From: Nitrospirota bacterium
Lineage (GTDB): Bacteria; Nitrospirota; Nitrospiria; Nitrospirales; Nitrospiraceae
NCBI GenBank assembly: GCA_004296865.1
Contig: SCVQ01000433.1
Location: forward strand, 1-11,544
Direction: 5' to 3'
DNA length: 11,544 nucleotides
The notes under the pieces were generated by a model. It did not search any database and was not told the origin of the DNA. It saw only the letters and a list, made by a program, of their open reading frames with translations. This document shows positions 1 to 7,349 of this stretch, piece after piece (the first letter of the stretch is position 1; each line of letters opens with the position of its first letter). The position numbers and the translations under genes were made by a program.

Positions 1-62
1 TATTACTTCTGCAGTCGAGACTGCGAGCAGATCTTCCGGCAACAACGATCCAGCCGACAGCC

Positions 63-383
63 CTAGCAACCCGAATAGCTATAGGAATTCATCTTCCCGT
101 CCTTGCCGAACTTCAACGTGATCTGGCACTCGGTGGGGGTGGCCGTGATACTTAAGGGACTAGCGTGCATCCCTGCGATGCGAAAATAGGTCCAGGTCTC
201 CCCTCCGAAGAATCGGGAGGCCTTGCCGCTGGGTGGGCCCCAATTCTTCTCAAACCACGCCATGTCCTTGCCCTCGAACTCGGCCGCTTTCAAGGACGCA
301 TCGAGGTAGGGATTCCCGCCGCACCCGGCCAGCAGCAGAATGGCCAACAGCAAGCCCATCATCGGTTGTTGCGTTCGTCGCAT
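63..383 (-). CDS. Small outer-membrane lipoprotein, BamE/SmpA-like domain
   Basis: A 106-residue protein with a classic lipoprotein signal: basic n-region, hydrophobic stretch at residues 8-19 and the lipobox LAGC, with Cys21 as the lipidated residue. Gly at +2 favours the outer membrane. The mature part has a WGPP motif (48-51) and an ETWTY motif (62-66), the pattern seen in SmpA/OmlA/BamE-like small periplasmic domains, then a FGKDGK strand turn and a C-terminal Cys106 that may pair with Cys86. The ATG at 383 is chosen because AAGGAGG lies at 394-400 and a near-consensus promoter lies at 423-451. A longer reading starting at 503 would run through that promoter. It is transcribed alone and divergently from the transaldolase gene. 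A role in envelope assembly is inferred from the fold pattern. The exact function is unknown and it is not necessarily BamE itself. Confidence 0.8.
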   Translation of the reverse strand: MRRTQQPMMGLLLAILLLAGCGGNPYLDASLKAAEFEGKDMAWFEKNWGPPSGKASRFFGGETWTYFRIAGMHASPLSITATPTECQITLKFGKDGKMNSYSYSGC

Positions 384-422
384 CGTCGCGCATCCTCCTT
401 CAAGGTGTTCCGGCATCACGGA

Positions 423-451
423 ATTGTAGACGGGCTTCGGCAACCTGTCAA
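423..451 (-). promoter_or_regulatory. Near-consensus sigma-70 promoter of the lipoprotein gene
   Basis: Read on the minus strand, TTGACA (446-451, perfect -35) is followed by exactly 17 bases and TACAAT (423-428, 5 of 6 for -10). Transcription would start near 416, giving a leader of about 33 bases that contains the AAGGAGG ribosome site before the ATG at 383. This is the strongest promoter seen in the window. Confidence 0.8.
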
Positions 452-497
452 AGGGCGTGCCGGGCGGGCGTCGTGGGAACGTGCCGGGATGGACTCG

Positions 498-526
498 TTG
501 CATTCAGCTTCAGATATTCCTAAAAT
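498..526 (+). promoter_or_regulatory. Candidate sigma-70 promoter of the transaldolase gene
   Basis: TTGCAT (498-503) and TAAAAT (521-526, 5 of 6 for -10) are separated by 17 bases. Transcription would start near 533, about 48 bases before the ATG at 581. The -35 box is weak, with only TTG conserved. The position in the divergent gap supports the call. Confidence 0.45.
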
Positions 527-580
527 AGCCGATGAAGTCAGAGATAGGTCCCTTAGCTCCGTGCACGAAAGGAAGCCGTC

Positions 581-1231
581 ATGAAAATCTACCTCGATAC
601 AGCCAGTGTGAAAGAGATCCGCGAAGCGGCCAGCTTCGGCCTCATCGACGGCGTCACCACCAACCCCTCGCTGGTGGCGAAAGAGGGGCGCAGCTTCCGC
701 GACATGTTGCTGGAGATCTGCGGTATCGTAGACGGCCCGATCAGCGCCGAGGTCGTCAGCGTCGAAGCGGATGCCATGGTGAAAGAGGGACGTGAGCTGG
801 CCAAGATCCACAAAAACATCGTGGTCAAGTGCCCCTTGATCCCGGAAGGCCTCAAGGCGACTAAAAAGCTGGCCGCCGAGGGCATCCGCGTGAACGTGAC
901 GCTCTGCTTCTCGCCGACCCAAGCGCTCCTGGCCGCGAAAGCCGGCGCGTGGTGCGTCTCCCCCTTCATCGGCCGGCTGGACGACATCAGCACCAATGGA
1001 ATGGAGCTGATCCGCCAGATCATCACGATCTACCGCAATTACGACTTCAAGACCCAAGTCCTCGTGGCCAGCGTGCGGCACCCGCAGCACGTGGTGGAAG
1101 CCGCCTTGGCCGGAGGGCACATCGCCACGATGCCGTTCACCGTGTTCCAGCAGCTCTTCAAGCATCCCTTGACTGACAGCGGCTTGAAAAAGTTTCTGGC
1201 TGACTGGGAAGCCAGCACGGCGAAGAAATAG
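581..1231 (+). CDS. tal: Transaldolase, small FSA/TalC-like subfamily
   Basis: A 216-residue class I aldolase of the fructose-6-phosphate aldolase/transaldolase family, of normal length for the short subfamily. Visible motifs are LDTA near the start, GVTTNPSL (24-31), the Schiff-base lysine Lys83 in VVKCP, and SPFIGRLDD (127-135). Transaldolase moves a dihydroxyacetone unit between sugar phosphates in the non-oxidative pentose phosphate pathway, in the cytoplasm. Phe129 stands where E. coli FsaA has Tyr131. In this family Phe there goes with transaldolase activity and Tyr with fructose-6-phosphate aldolase activity, so transaldolase is the better name. An AAAGGAAG ribosome site lies at 559-566, about 14 bases before the ATG. 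The gene is followed convergently by the uracil glycosylase gene, with 69 bases between stops and no clear terminator. Confidence 0.93.
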   Translation: MKIYLDTASVKEIREAASFGLIDGVTTNPSLVAKEGRSFRDMLLEICGIVDGPISAEVVSVEADAMVKEGRELAKIHKNIVVKCPLIPEGLKATKKLAAEGIRVNVTLCFSPTQALLAAKAGAWCVSPFIGRLDDISTNGMELIRQIITIYRNYDFKTQVLVASVRHPQHVVEAALAGGHIATMPFTVFQQLFKHPLTDSGLKKFLADWEASTAKK

Positions 1232-1300
1232 CAGGAACGGGTCCCGTCGCCGAGCAGCCCAGCCGTTCAAAAATGGGAGAGGCAAGGAGCAGTAATCGCT

Positions 1301-1987
1301 TCAGCTTTTGCCAAGGTACGATCGGGCTTGTTTGAACACCGCGTGGAACATCGGCCTGGTGAGCCGGCCGGTAAAGGTGTTCTGTTGGCTGGGGTGGTAG
1401 GATCCGAGGAGGGTCACACCCCAGGGAAGCCGGTAGCGCGCGCCGTGGTCGAAGCGGGGGAGTGGGGACGGAACCGGATGCCCCAATTCCCGACAGGCTT
1501 TCACGTAGTGATCGAACGCGATCTTACCCAGCGCGACCACGACGCGCACATGTTTCAGCTGTCGTAATTCTTCCAGGACATAGGGCCGGCAGGCGTCAAA
1601 TTCTTCCGGCCATGGCTTATTCCCGGGCGGGGCGCACCGGACGGCCGCCGCAACATAGCAATCGCTGAGACGGAGACCGTCGTCCCGGTGGGTTGAATGG
1701 GGCTGAGAGGCAAACCCGAACCGGTGCAGCGCTTCATAGAGCCAATCCCCGCTGCGGTCGCCGGTGAAGACCCGGCCGGTTCGATTGCCGCCGTGGGCGG
1801 CCGGCGCAAGGCCGAAGACGTAGAGCCTGGCCTTCGGATCGCCGAAACCGGGGACCGGACGTCCCCAATAGGTCCAGTCACGGAACTGCCGGCGCTTGGT
1901 CCGCGCGATCATCTCTCGGTAGACGACCAGGCGTGGGCACTGGGTGCAGCGCGTGATCCGCTCGTTGAGAACCTGAAGGCTCCGCAT
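1301..1987 (-). CDS. Uracil-DNA glycosylase, family 5 (UdgB type)
   Basis: A 228-residue Fe-S uracil-DNA glycosylase that removes uracil, and in family 5 also some other deaminated bases, from DNA to start base excision repair. Four cysteines suited to a 4Fe-4S cluster are Cys14 and Cys17 (CTQC) plus Cys118 and Cys133. Motif A is GLAPAAHG (59-66), with Ala where family 1 has Asp and family 4 has Glu, and it runs on into NRTGRVFTGDRSG. Motif B is HPSQQN (198-203). This combination is typical of family 5 rather than family 4 (GEAPG). The ATG at 1987 begins just before the first Cys pair, as expected. No clear ribosome site is visible before it. The gene is convergent with the transaldolase gene and divergent from the lytic transglycosylase gene, so it is probably transcribed on its own. 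Confidence 0.92.
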   Translation of the reverse strand: MRSLQVLNERITRCTQCPRLVVYREMIARTKRRQFRDWTYWGRPVPGFGDPKARLYVFGLAPAAHGGNRTGRVFTGDRSGDWLYEALHRFGFASQPHSTHRDDGLRLSDCYVAAAVRCAPPGNKPWPEEFDACRPYVLEELRQLKHVRVVVALGKIAFDHYVKACRELGHPVPSPLPRFDHGARYRLPWGVTLLGSYHPSQQNTFTGRLTRPMFHAVFKQARSYLGKS

Positions 1988-2035
1988 GGGAACGTCAGTC
2001 TACCATACACGTATCGACATGGGCGGGAAGATCCC

Positions 2036-2064
2036 TTGCCGCTCACGCTGCTTCCTGCTAGCAT
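2036..2064 (+). promoter_or_regulatory. Candidate promoter of the transglycosylase-kinase-dikinase run
   Basis: TTGCCG (2036-2041) and TAGCAT (2059-2064) are separated by 17 bases. Each box matches 4 of 6 consensus bases. The predicted start near 2071 leaves about 50 bases before the preferred ATG at 2120. Moderate match only, but it is the best one in the 132-base divergent gap. Confidence 0.35.
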
Positions 2065-2119
2065 GAGCCCAACGGGCATGAACAAGTCCGATGGACCGTT
2101 TTCACATCCAAGGAGCCAC

Positions 2120-3274
2120 ATGCTGCACCAGTCCAACGCGCCGTGCAATGCAACATCGATGAGGCCCCGGCAGAGGATATCGGCCGTGCTGCTGGTAGGG
2201 TTCGTGCTGATCTCCCTGGGTACGGACCAGCGGCCCGCGCAAGCAGAACCGCCGCATCAAGCTCGACCCGACTCGTCGTCTCCTGCCGCCACGCCTCCCG
2301 GTCTGATGCCCGCACCATCCGTCGCGATCGACAAACCGAAGGTCCCGGATCAGGAAAACGGCCTCATGGCGCCGGAGAGCCTCTACGCTCCCCCCGATAC
2401 GGAGGATCGTCTCGTCATTCTCCCCGAAATCGAGCGGGAAGGGCCGCGGCACTTTCTCAGTTCGTTCAAGCTCCCGGACAAACTGGTCTTCGCCGGCCAG
2501 TCGGTGCCCCTGGACAACTGGCAGGTCCGCGAGCGGATCGAATATGAGTTCTACCAATTTTTGGAGGACGAGGGTGCGAGCATCATCCTGGCGAAACGGA
2601 CCGGCCGCTGCTTCCCGCCGGTGGAAAAACAACTCGCCGAGGCGGGCCTGCCGGACGATCTGAAATACATGCTGCTGGTGGAGAGCAAGTGTATCGCAGC
2701 CGCGTACTCGCGCGCCAAGGCCTCCGGTCCCTGGCAGTTCATCGGCTCGACCGGCAAACGGTACAAGCTGTTCAGCAACCAGTGGCGAGACGACCGGCGG
2801 AACCTGGAAATGTCCACGGAAGCGGCGATCAAATACCTGCGGTTCCTCAAGCAGGACGTGGGCGACTGGTTCCTGGCCATGGCGGCCTACAACGCCGGGG
2901 AGGACCGGATCAAGAAGCTGCTCAAGGAGCAACGGGTCGGCGACTACTGGAGGATGTACTACGTGCGGGAGACGATGCGCTACGTGCCCCGGATCATCGC
3001 CGCCAAGGAAATCTACTCCCAGCCGGAGAAATATCTGGGCCTGACCAAGAAGGACCTCTACATGCCGCTGGAGACCGAGACGGTCACCGTCAACGTGAAA
3101 GATCCTCAGCGACACCTGGCCTCCGTCGCCGAGGAATTCGGCACGTATTTCCTGGAACTCAAAATGCTGAACCCGGAAATCAACAAAGAATACCTCCCCA
3201 AGGGCACCCACCAACTCAAGGTTCCCAAGCAATCCTGCCCGCTCCGCTGCTTCAAGCAAGACAAGCCGCAATAA
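2120..3274 (+). CDS. Secreted lytic transglycosylase, MltD-like (GH23)
   Basis: A 384-residue exported murein lytic transglycosylase that cleaves the MurNAc-GlcNAc bond of peptidoglycan with formation of 1,6-anhydroMurNAc. A signal peptide has a basic stretch (RPRQR, 15-19), a hydrophobic core (20-34) and an AQA cleavage site near 40-42. A Pro/Ser-rich linker (43-80) and a helical region follow. The GH23 domain has catalytic Glu188 in LLVESKC, GPWQFI (203-208), AAYNAGEDRI (255-264) and RYVPRI (287-292). Residues 320-370 look like a divergent LysM-type wall-binding region, and the tail ends in CPLRC (373-377). The ATG at 2120 is preferred because AAGGAG lies at 2110-2115. ATG 2159 also gives a signal peptide but has no ribosome site, and the frame stays open upstream to 1697 only through antisense uracil-glycosylase sequence. 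It heads a run with the glycerate kinase gene 6 bases downstream. Confidence 0.88.
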   Translation: MLHQSNAPCNATSMRPRQRISAVLLVGFVLISLGTDQRPAQAEPPHQARPDSSSPAATPPGLMPAPSVAIDKPKVPDQENGLMAPESLYAPPDTEDRLVILPEIEREGPRHFLSSFKLPDKLVFAGQSVPLDNWQVRERIEYEFYQFLEDEGASIILAKRTGRCFPPVEKQLAEAGLPDDLKYMLLVESKCIAAAYSRAKASGPWQFIGSTGKRYKLFSNQWRDDRRNLEMSTEAAIKYLRFLKQDVGDWFLAMAAYNAGEDRIKKLLKEQRVGDYWRMYYVRETMRYVPRIIAAKEIYSQPEKYLGLTKKDLYMPLETETVTVNVKDPQRHLASVAEEFGTYFLELKMLNPEINKEYLPKGTHQLKVPKQSCPLRCFKQDKPQ

Positions 3275-3280
3275 GTCCCG

Positions 3281-4618
3281 ATGCAGATCGGCGTCAAGCA
3301 GCCCAGGGTGCGTGCGCTTCTCAGGCGGCTCCTCGAAGCCGGCCTGCAGGCGGCGGATCCGGAAGCCGCCGTCCTGCGCCACGTGAAGCGGACCGGCCAT
3401 CTACTCACTGTCGGACGACAACGGTATGACCTGCGAAACTATGACCGCGTCATCGCCGTGGGAGCCGGCAAGGCATCGGCGCGCATGGCGGCCGCGCTGG
3501 AACACCTGCTTGGGAAGCGACTGACCGAAGGGCTCGTCATCGTCAAGTACGGCCACGCCATCCCCACCAAGATCATCCGGATGCTGGAGGCCGGCCACCC
3601 AATCCCGGACCGGGCAGGGCAACAGGCCACGATGCAGGTACGTTCGTTGCTCGGCAGGCTGACTTCGAAGGATTTGCTCTTCGTGCTCCTCTCCGGCGGA
3701 GCCTCAAGCCTGCTGCCGGCGCCGGTGCCTGGGGTCACACTGGCGGAAAAGCGGAAGACGACTGCACTGCTCCTGCGCTGCGGGGCCTCGATCCAGGAGG
3801 CCAATACCGTCCGCAAGCATCTGTCCACGATCAAGGGAGGCCGTCTCGTCTCGGCAACGAAGGCCAGGATCGTGAGTTTGATCCTCTCCGATGTCCTCGG
3901 CGACGATCTAGGAACCATTGGCTCCGGCCCGACGGCCCCGGATCCCACGACTTACGCCGAGGCTTGTGCGATCCTGCGCCGCTATAGGCTCTGGAGCAAG
4001 GTCCCGGCCTCGGTTCGAGCCCACCTCGCCAAAGGACTTCGAGGCACAGAGGAAGAAACCCCCAAGCCTGGCTCAGCTCTCTTCAAACGGGTGCAGAACG
4101 AGATCGTCGGCAATAACGGCGCCGCGGTGGAGGCCGTGGCCAAGGCGGCCAAGCTTGCGGGACTCCACCCGCTCATCCTCACAACCACACTGACCGGAGA
4201 AGCCAGGGAGGCCGCCAAGACCTTCGGCGCCCTGGCGCGTGAAATCACCTCCTCGGACAGACCGGTCGCGCGCCCTGCCTGTGTCATCGCGGGAGGGGAA
4301 CTCACCGTTACCCTACGCGGGAACGGACGGGGCGGGCGGGCGCAGGAGTTTGCGCTGGCGGCGGCGCTGGAAATCGCCGGACTTCCCGATGTCTGGGTGG
4401 CGGGGTTCGGGACCGACGGCACAGACGGCCCCACCGAGGTTGCTGGAGCGGTCGTGGACGGGCAAACGGTTCTCCGCGCGCTGACGATCGGGGTAGACCC
4501 CTCTGCTACGCTGCTCCGCAACGATTCGTACAGGTTCTTCACGAAGCTTGGGGGCCACCTCGTCGCCGGTCCGACCGGAACCAACGTGAACGATTTCTAC
4601 CTCCTGATTGCACTCTAG
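3281..4618 (+). CDS. Glycerate 2-kinase (DUF4147/MOFRL family)
   Basis: A 445-residue cytoplasmic kinase of the GckA/TtuD type that phosphorylates D-glycerate with ATP, normally to 2-phosphoglycerate, which feeds lower glycolysis. The N-terminal domain carries VGAGKASARMA (60-70), LLSGGASSLLP (136-146), a basic VRKHLSTIKGG (177-187) and LSDVLGDDLGTIGSGPT (202-218). The C-terminal MOFRL domain carries GGELTVTLRGNGRGGR (338-353), FGTDGTDGPTEVAGA (376-390) and GPTGTNVND (430-438). Length and motif order are normal for the family. The ATG lies 6 bases after the transglycosylase stop and has no good ribosome site, so its translation is probably coupled to the gene before it. The family is usually found with serine-cycle, hydroxypyruvate or glycerate metabolism genes. 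None is seen here apart from the PEP-synthase-like gene 35 bases downstream. Confidence 0.93.
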   Translation: MQIGVKQPRVRALLRRLLEAGLQAADPEAAVLRHVKRTGHLLTVGRQRYDLRNYDRVIAVGAGKASARMAAALEHLLGKRLTEGLVIVKYGHAIPTKIIRMLEAGHPIPDRAGQQATMQVRSLLGRLTSKDLLFVLLSGGASSLLPAPVPGVTLAEKRKTTALLLRCGASIQEANTVRKHLSTIKGGRLVSATKARIVSLILSDVLGDDLGTIGSGPTAPDPTTYAEACAILRRYRLWSKVPASVRAHLAKGLRGTEEETPKPGSALFKRVQNEIVGNNGAAVEAVAKAAKLAGLHPLILTTTLTGEAREAAKTFGALAREITSSDRPVARPACVIAGGELTVTLRGNGRGGRAQEFALAAALEIAGLPDVWVAGFGTDGTDGPTEVAGAVVDGQTVLRALTIGVDPSATLLRNDSYRFFTKLGGHLVAGPTGTNVNDFYLLIAL

Positions 4619-4653
4619 CCGCGAATCGGCAATCATGCTCATCATGCGTGGTC

Positions 4654-7311
4654 ATGGCTGATCCCCTCATCCTGCCCTTGGAGCTCTGTACGGACCCGGC
4701 CCTGGTCGGAGGCAAGGCGGCCGGGCTCGGCCGGCTCATGACGCACGGCTTTCGTGTCCCCCCCGGCCTCTGCCTCACCACGGCCGCCTACCGCAACACG
4801 CTGCAGACGGCCGGCTTGGACTTGTCCGCCCAGTGGATGCGACTGCAACGAGCGCCGGAACTTGCCCGAAGCCCGCTCCTTGAGGAATGCCGGCGAGCCG
4901 TGGCGTCGGTCCCCTTGCCCCAGACCCTCCTGACTCTGCTTGAGTCAGAACTCAACAAGCTGGAGCGTCTTGCTCGGGCTGAGTCAGAGGCAATGACCGG
5001 CGTCCGGTGGGCAGTGCGCTCGTCCGCTTTCGATGAAGACACCGCCAAGGCAACATTTGGCGGGCTCTACCACACGGCCCTCGGGATGTCTCGCGATTCG
5101 CTTGCGGCCGCGATCCTCGACTGCTGGACGTCTTTATGGACGCCGGCGGTCCTTGCCTATCGAAGCCGCATGGTGAAGGCCCGCAGGGCTCCCGCCATGG
5201 CCGTCATCATTCAGCCGCTCCTCTTCCCTCGTGCGGCCGGCGTGGCCTATTCCCGACACCCGGTTACGGGCCAGGGCGACCAGGTGGTGATCAACGCCGT
5301 CTTGGGACTGGCTGAGCCCTTGATGGCAGGGCAGGTCACACCGGATCACTACGTCGTCGAAGTCGGCAGCCCCCCCTCGCCGCCCAGGCTTCTGCAACGT
5401 CAGCTGGCCGCAAAGACCAGCGCCACGGTGGCGACAGGGGCCGGACTCGTCGTCCAGCCCCTGCCTGAAACGGATCAGAACAAGCCGGTGCTGGAAGACC
5501 GTGAAGCGCTTGCACTGGCCGGGCTGGTCAAGGACGTGGAACGGGCGTTCGGAAAACCGGTGGACGTCGAATGGGCCATCGACGGGAGCGGCATCTGGCT
5601 CCTGCAGGCCAGACCGATTCCGGCGCGCGGCGAGTCGGCCGGTTCACTCTTGTGCGAAACGATCGTCTGGTCCCGTGCCAACTTCAGGGAAACGCTTCCG
5701 GACCTACCGTCTCCCCTCACGCTCTCGTTCGTCCAGGAGTTCATGGAGAACAACATCCTGCGTCATTATCGAGAGGCCGGCTGCCTCATTCCGCCCGGCC
5801 TCTCATCGATTCGCGTCCTACGCGGGCGGCCGTATATCAACGTCACGTTGTTTCAATCCCTGATGGCCCAACTCGGGGGCGACCCCCAATTGGTCACGGA
5901 ACAGATGGGCGGCGAGGTCCTTCCATCTCCGCCCGCGAGCCGCCGCCTGCCCTGGTGGAGACTGATCCGGGCAGGCCTCAGGCTCCAGTGGAAGATCTCG
6001 CGGGCACCCGGCCAAGCGCCGGCCCGCTTCGCCGAACTCAAGCAACAGGGAACAGCACTGGTCGAGGGCCGCTTGGATGACCTGACCGAGCGGGAGCTGC
6101 TCGATCGGCGGCGCGACCTGATCCACCGCCTGCAGGAGCGGGACTTGACCTTTGCTATCGTCGCAGGCGTGTCACAAGCCCTCTCTGTGTTAGGGCTGTC
6201 GCTCGGACGGAGGACGAAAGACTGGCGATCGCTCCTCAACGACGCCACCCAGGGATTCGGAGGCATCGTCAGCGCGAATCAGATTTTCCAGCTGATGGAC
6301 TTGGCCGAAGCGGCATCCGGCGAGCCGTCTTCCCGCACATTCCTGCTGGCTGAACCCTGGGCGCCTGAGACATTCAGAACCACGCTGGCCGGCACGAAGT
6401 TCTTGCGGGCGTTCGATGAGTTCCTGGCGGAGTACGGACATCGCGCGGTCGGGGAATCCGACGGCATGTCGCCGCGGTTTGCCGAGACGCCTGAGTACGT
6501 CCTGGGCATCGTCCGGAGCCATCTGCAGAATCCGGCCAGATCATCTGAAACCCTGCGCCGCGAGCAGGAAGCGACGCGACAGGCCGCACTGGCCGGCATC
6601 AGACGCGCCTTCGGCTGGCGATGGCACGAATGGGCCTGGTTTCGCTGGTGGCATCGGTCGCTGGGCCGTTACCTGGAACTGCGGGAGGCCAACCGCCACC
6701 ACCTGATGTATGTCACGGCTGGATTCAGGCGCCTGGCGCTTCTCTTGGGGAGCAAGCTGGCCACGCGAGGCGTTGTGGAACATCGCGATGACCTCTTCTT
6801 CCTGATGCCGGATGAGATCGAGGTCATCGTGGCCGAAGCACCCGGCGGGGAGAAGAAAGACTGGAAGCGTCTTGTCGCAGAACGCCGCGCCGAGCGAGAG
6901 CGGAATGCCGGGGAAGCGCCTCCCGATACGGTGATCTGGCGCCTGGGCGCCGTCCCGTCCATACGCGACGAGGTCGGGGAGCCCGGCCTACTCAGGGGCA
7001 TGCCCATCAGCGCCGGCTACGTCGAAGGACCGGTCCGGCTCGTCCTTTCACCGGAAGACATGAAGAAGGTCCAGCGCGGCGACATCCTCGTGGCGCCCGT
7101 GATCGACCCGGGGATGGCGCCGTTGTTCGGGCTTGCCGCAGGACTCGTGGTCGAGATGGGCGGCACCCTGTCACATGGCGCGATCATCGCCCGCGAGTAT
7201 GGGCTGCCGGCCGTCGCGAACGTCCGAGGGGCGACGCGCCTGCTCAAAGACGGTGAGCGCGTGGCCGTGGATGCATCAGGCGGCGAGATCAGACGCCTTG
7301 AACTTGGCTGA
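4654..7311 (+). CDS. PEP-synthase-like phosphotransferase (rifampin phosphotransferase architecture)
   Basis: An 885-residue cytoplasmic protein with three parts. Residues 1 to about 325 form a PPDK_N ATP-grasp domain: GGKAAGLG (20-27), VRSSAFDED (121-129), VAYSRHPVTG (197-206), and DVEWAIDG then LLQARPI (304-322) with the expected Glu306, Gln318 and Arg320. Residues about 335-765 form a middle domain beginning WSRANFRETLP and containing EYGHRAVGESDG (593-604). Residues about 780-885 form the swivelling phosphohistidine domain, with catalytic His841 in GGTLSHGAIIAREYG. The C-terminal PEP/pyruvate-binding barrel of true PEP synthase and pyruvate phosphate dikinase is absent. This is the order found in rifampin phosphotransferase, so a reaction ATP + acceptor + water to AMP + Pi + phospho-acceptor is likely, with the acceptor bound by the middle domain. 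The acceptor is unknown. ATG 4654 is preferred over GTG 4648. Neither has a clear ribosome site. Confidence 0.82.
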   Translation: MADPLILPLELCTDPALVGGKAAGLGRLMTHGFRVPPGLCLTTAAYRNTLQTAGLDLSAQWMRLQRAPELARSPLLEECRRAVASVPLPQTLLTLLESELNKLERLARAESEAMTGVRWAVRSSAFDEDTAKATFGGLYHTALGMSRDSLAAAILDCWTSLWTPAVLAYRSRMVKARRAPAMAVIIQPLLFPRAAGVAYSRHPVTGQGDQVVINAVLGLAEPLMAGQVTPDHYVVEVGSPPSPPRLLQRQLAAKTSATVATGAGLVVQPLPETDQNKPVLEDREALALAGLVKDVERAFGKPVDVEWAIDGSGIWLLQARPIPARGESAGSLLCETIVWSRANFRETLPDLPSPLTLSFVQEFMENNILRHYREAGCLIPPGLSSIRVLRGRPYINVTLFQSLMAQLGGDPQLVTEQMGGEVLPSPPASRRLPWWRLIRAGLRLQWKISRAPGQAPARFAELKQQGTALVEGRLDDLTERELLDRRRDLIHRLQERDLTFAIVAGVSQALSVLGLSLGRRTKDWRSLLNDATQGFGGIVSANQIFQLMDLAEAASGEPSSRTFLLAEPWAPETFRTTLAGTKFLRAFDEFLAEYGHRAVGESDGMSPRFAETPEYVLGIVRSHLQNPARSSETLRREQEATRQAALAGIRRAFGWRWHEWAWFRWWHRSLGRYLELREANRHHLMYVTAGFRRLALLLGSKLATRGVVEHRDDLFFLMPDEIEVIVAEAPGGEKKDWKRLVAERRAERERNAGEAPPDTVIWRLGAVPSIRDEVGEPGLLRGMPISAGYVEGPVRLVLSPEDMKKVQRGDILVAPVIDPGMAPLFGLAAGLVVEMGGTLSHGAIIAREYGLPAVANVRGATRLLKDGERVAVDASGGEIRRLELG

Positions 7312-7349
7312 AGAGCGCTTACGCGCCGACCGGTTGATTCGGCAGGTCG

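Noticed and set aside
11..24. GCAGTC-GA-GACTGC inverted repeat at the left edge
   Set aside because: Two bases are too few for a stable loop, no T-run follows, and the neighbouring gene context is cut off by the window edge.
1235..1268. GAACGG/CCGTTC repeat in the convergent gap between the transaldolase and uracil glycosylase genes
   Set aside because: A 6-bp stem with a 22-base loop. The A-run after it would be a T-run before the hairpin on the minus strand, which is the wrong order for a terminator in either direction.
416..1285. 289-codon open frame antisense to the transaldolase gene
   Set aside because: It is opposite a gene with all transaldolase motifs and its translation has no recognisable domain.
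1697..2119. N-terminal extension of the transglycosylase frame
   Set aside because: It runs antisense to the uracil glycosylase gene, places residues before a clear signal peptide, and the start at 2120 has a good ribosome site.
2102..3400. 432-codon open frame antisense to the lytic transglycosylase gene
   Set aside because: It is a shadow of a GC-rich gene: the plus-strand frame has a signal peptide and full GH23 motifs, while the antisense translation shows no domain and is dominated by Arg, Gly, Leu and Asp as expected from reversed codons.
7325..7343. GCCGA/TCGGC stem in the 38-base convergent gap before pal
   Set aside because: A 5-bp stem with a 9-base loop and no T-run on either strand, so it is not supportable as a terminator.
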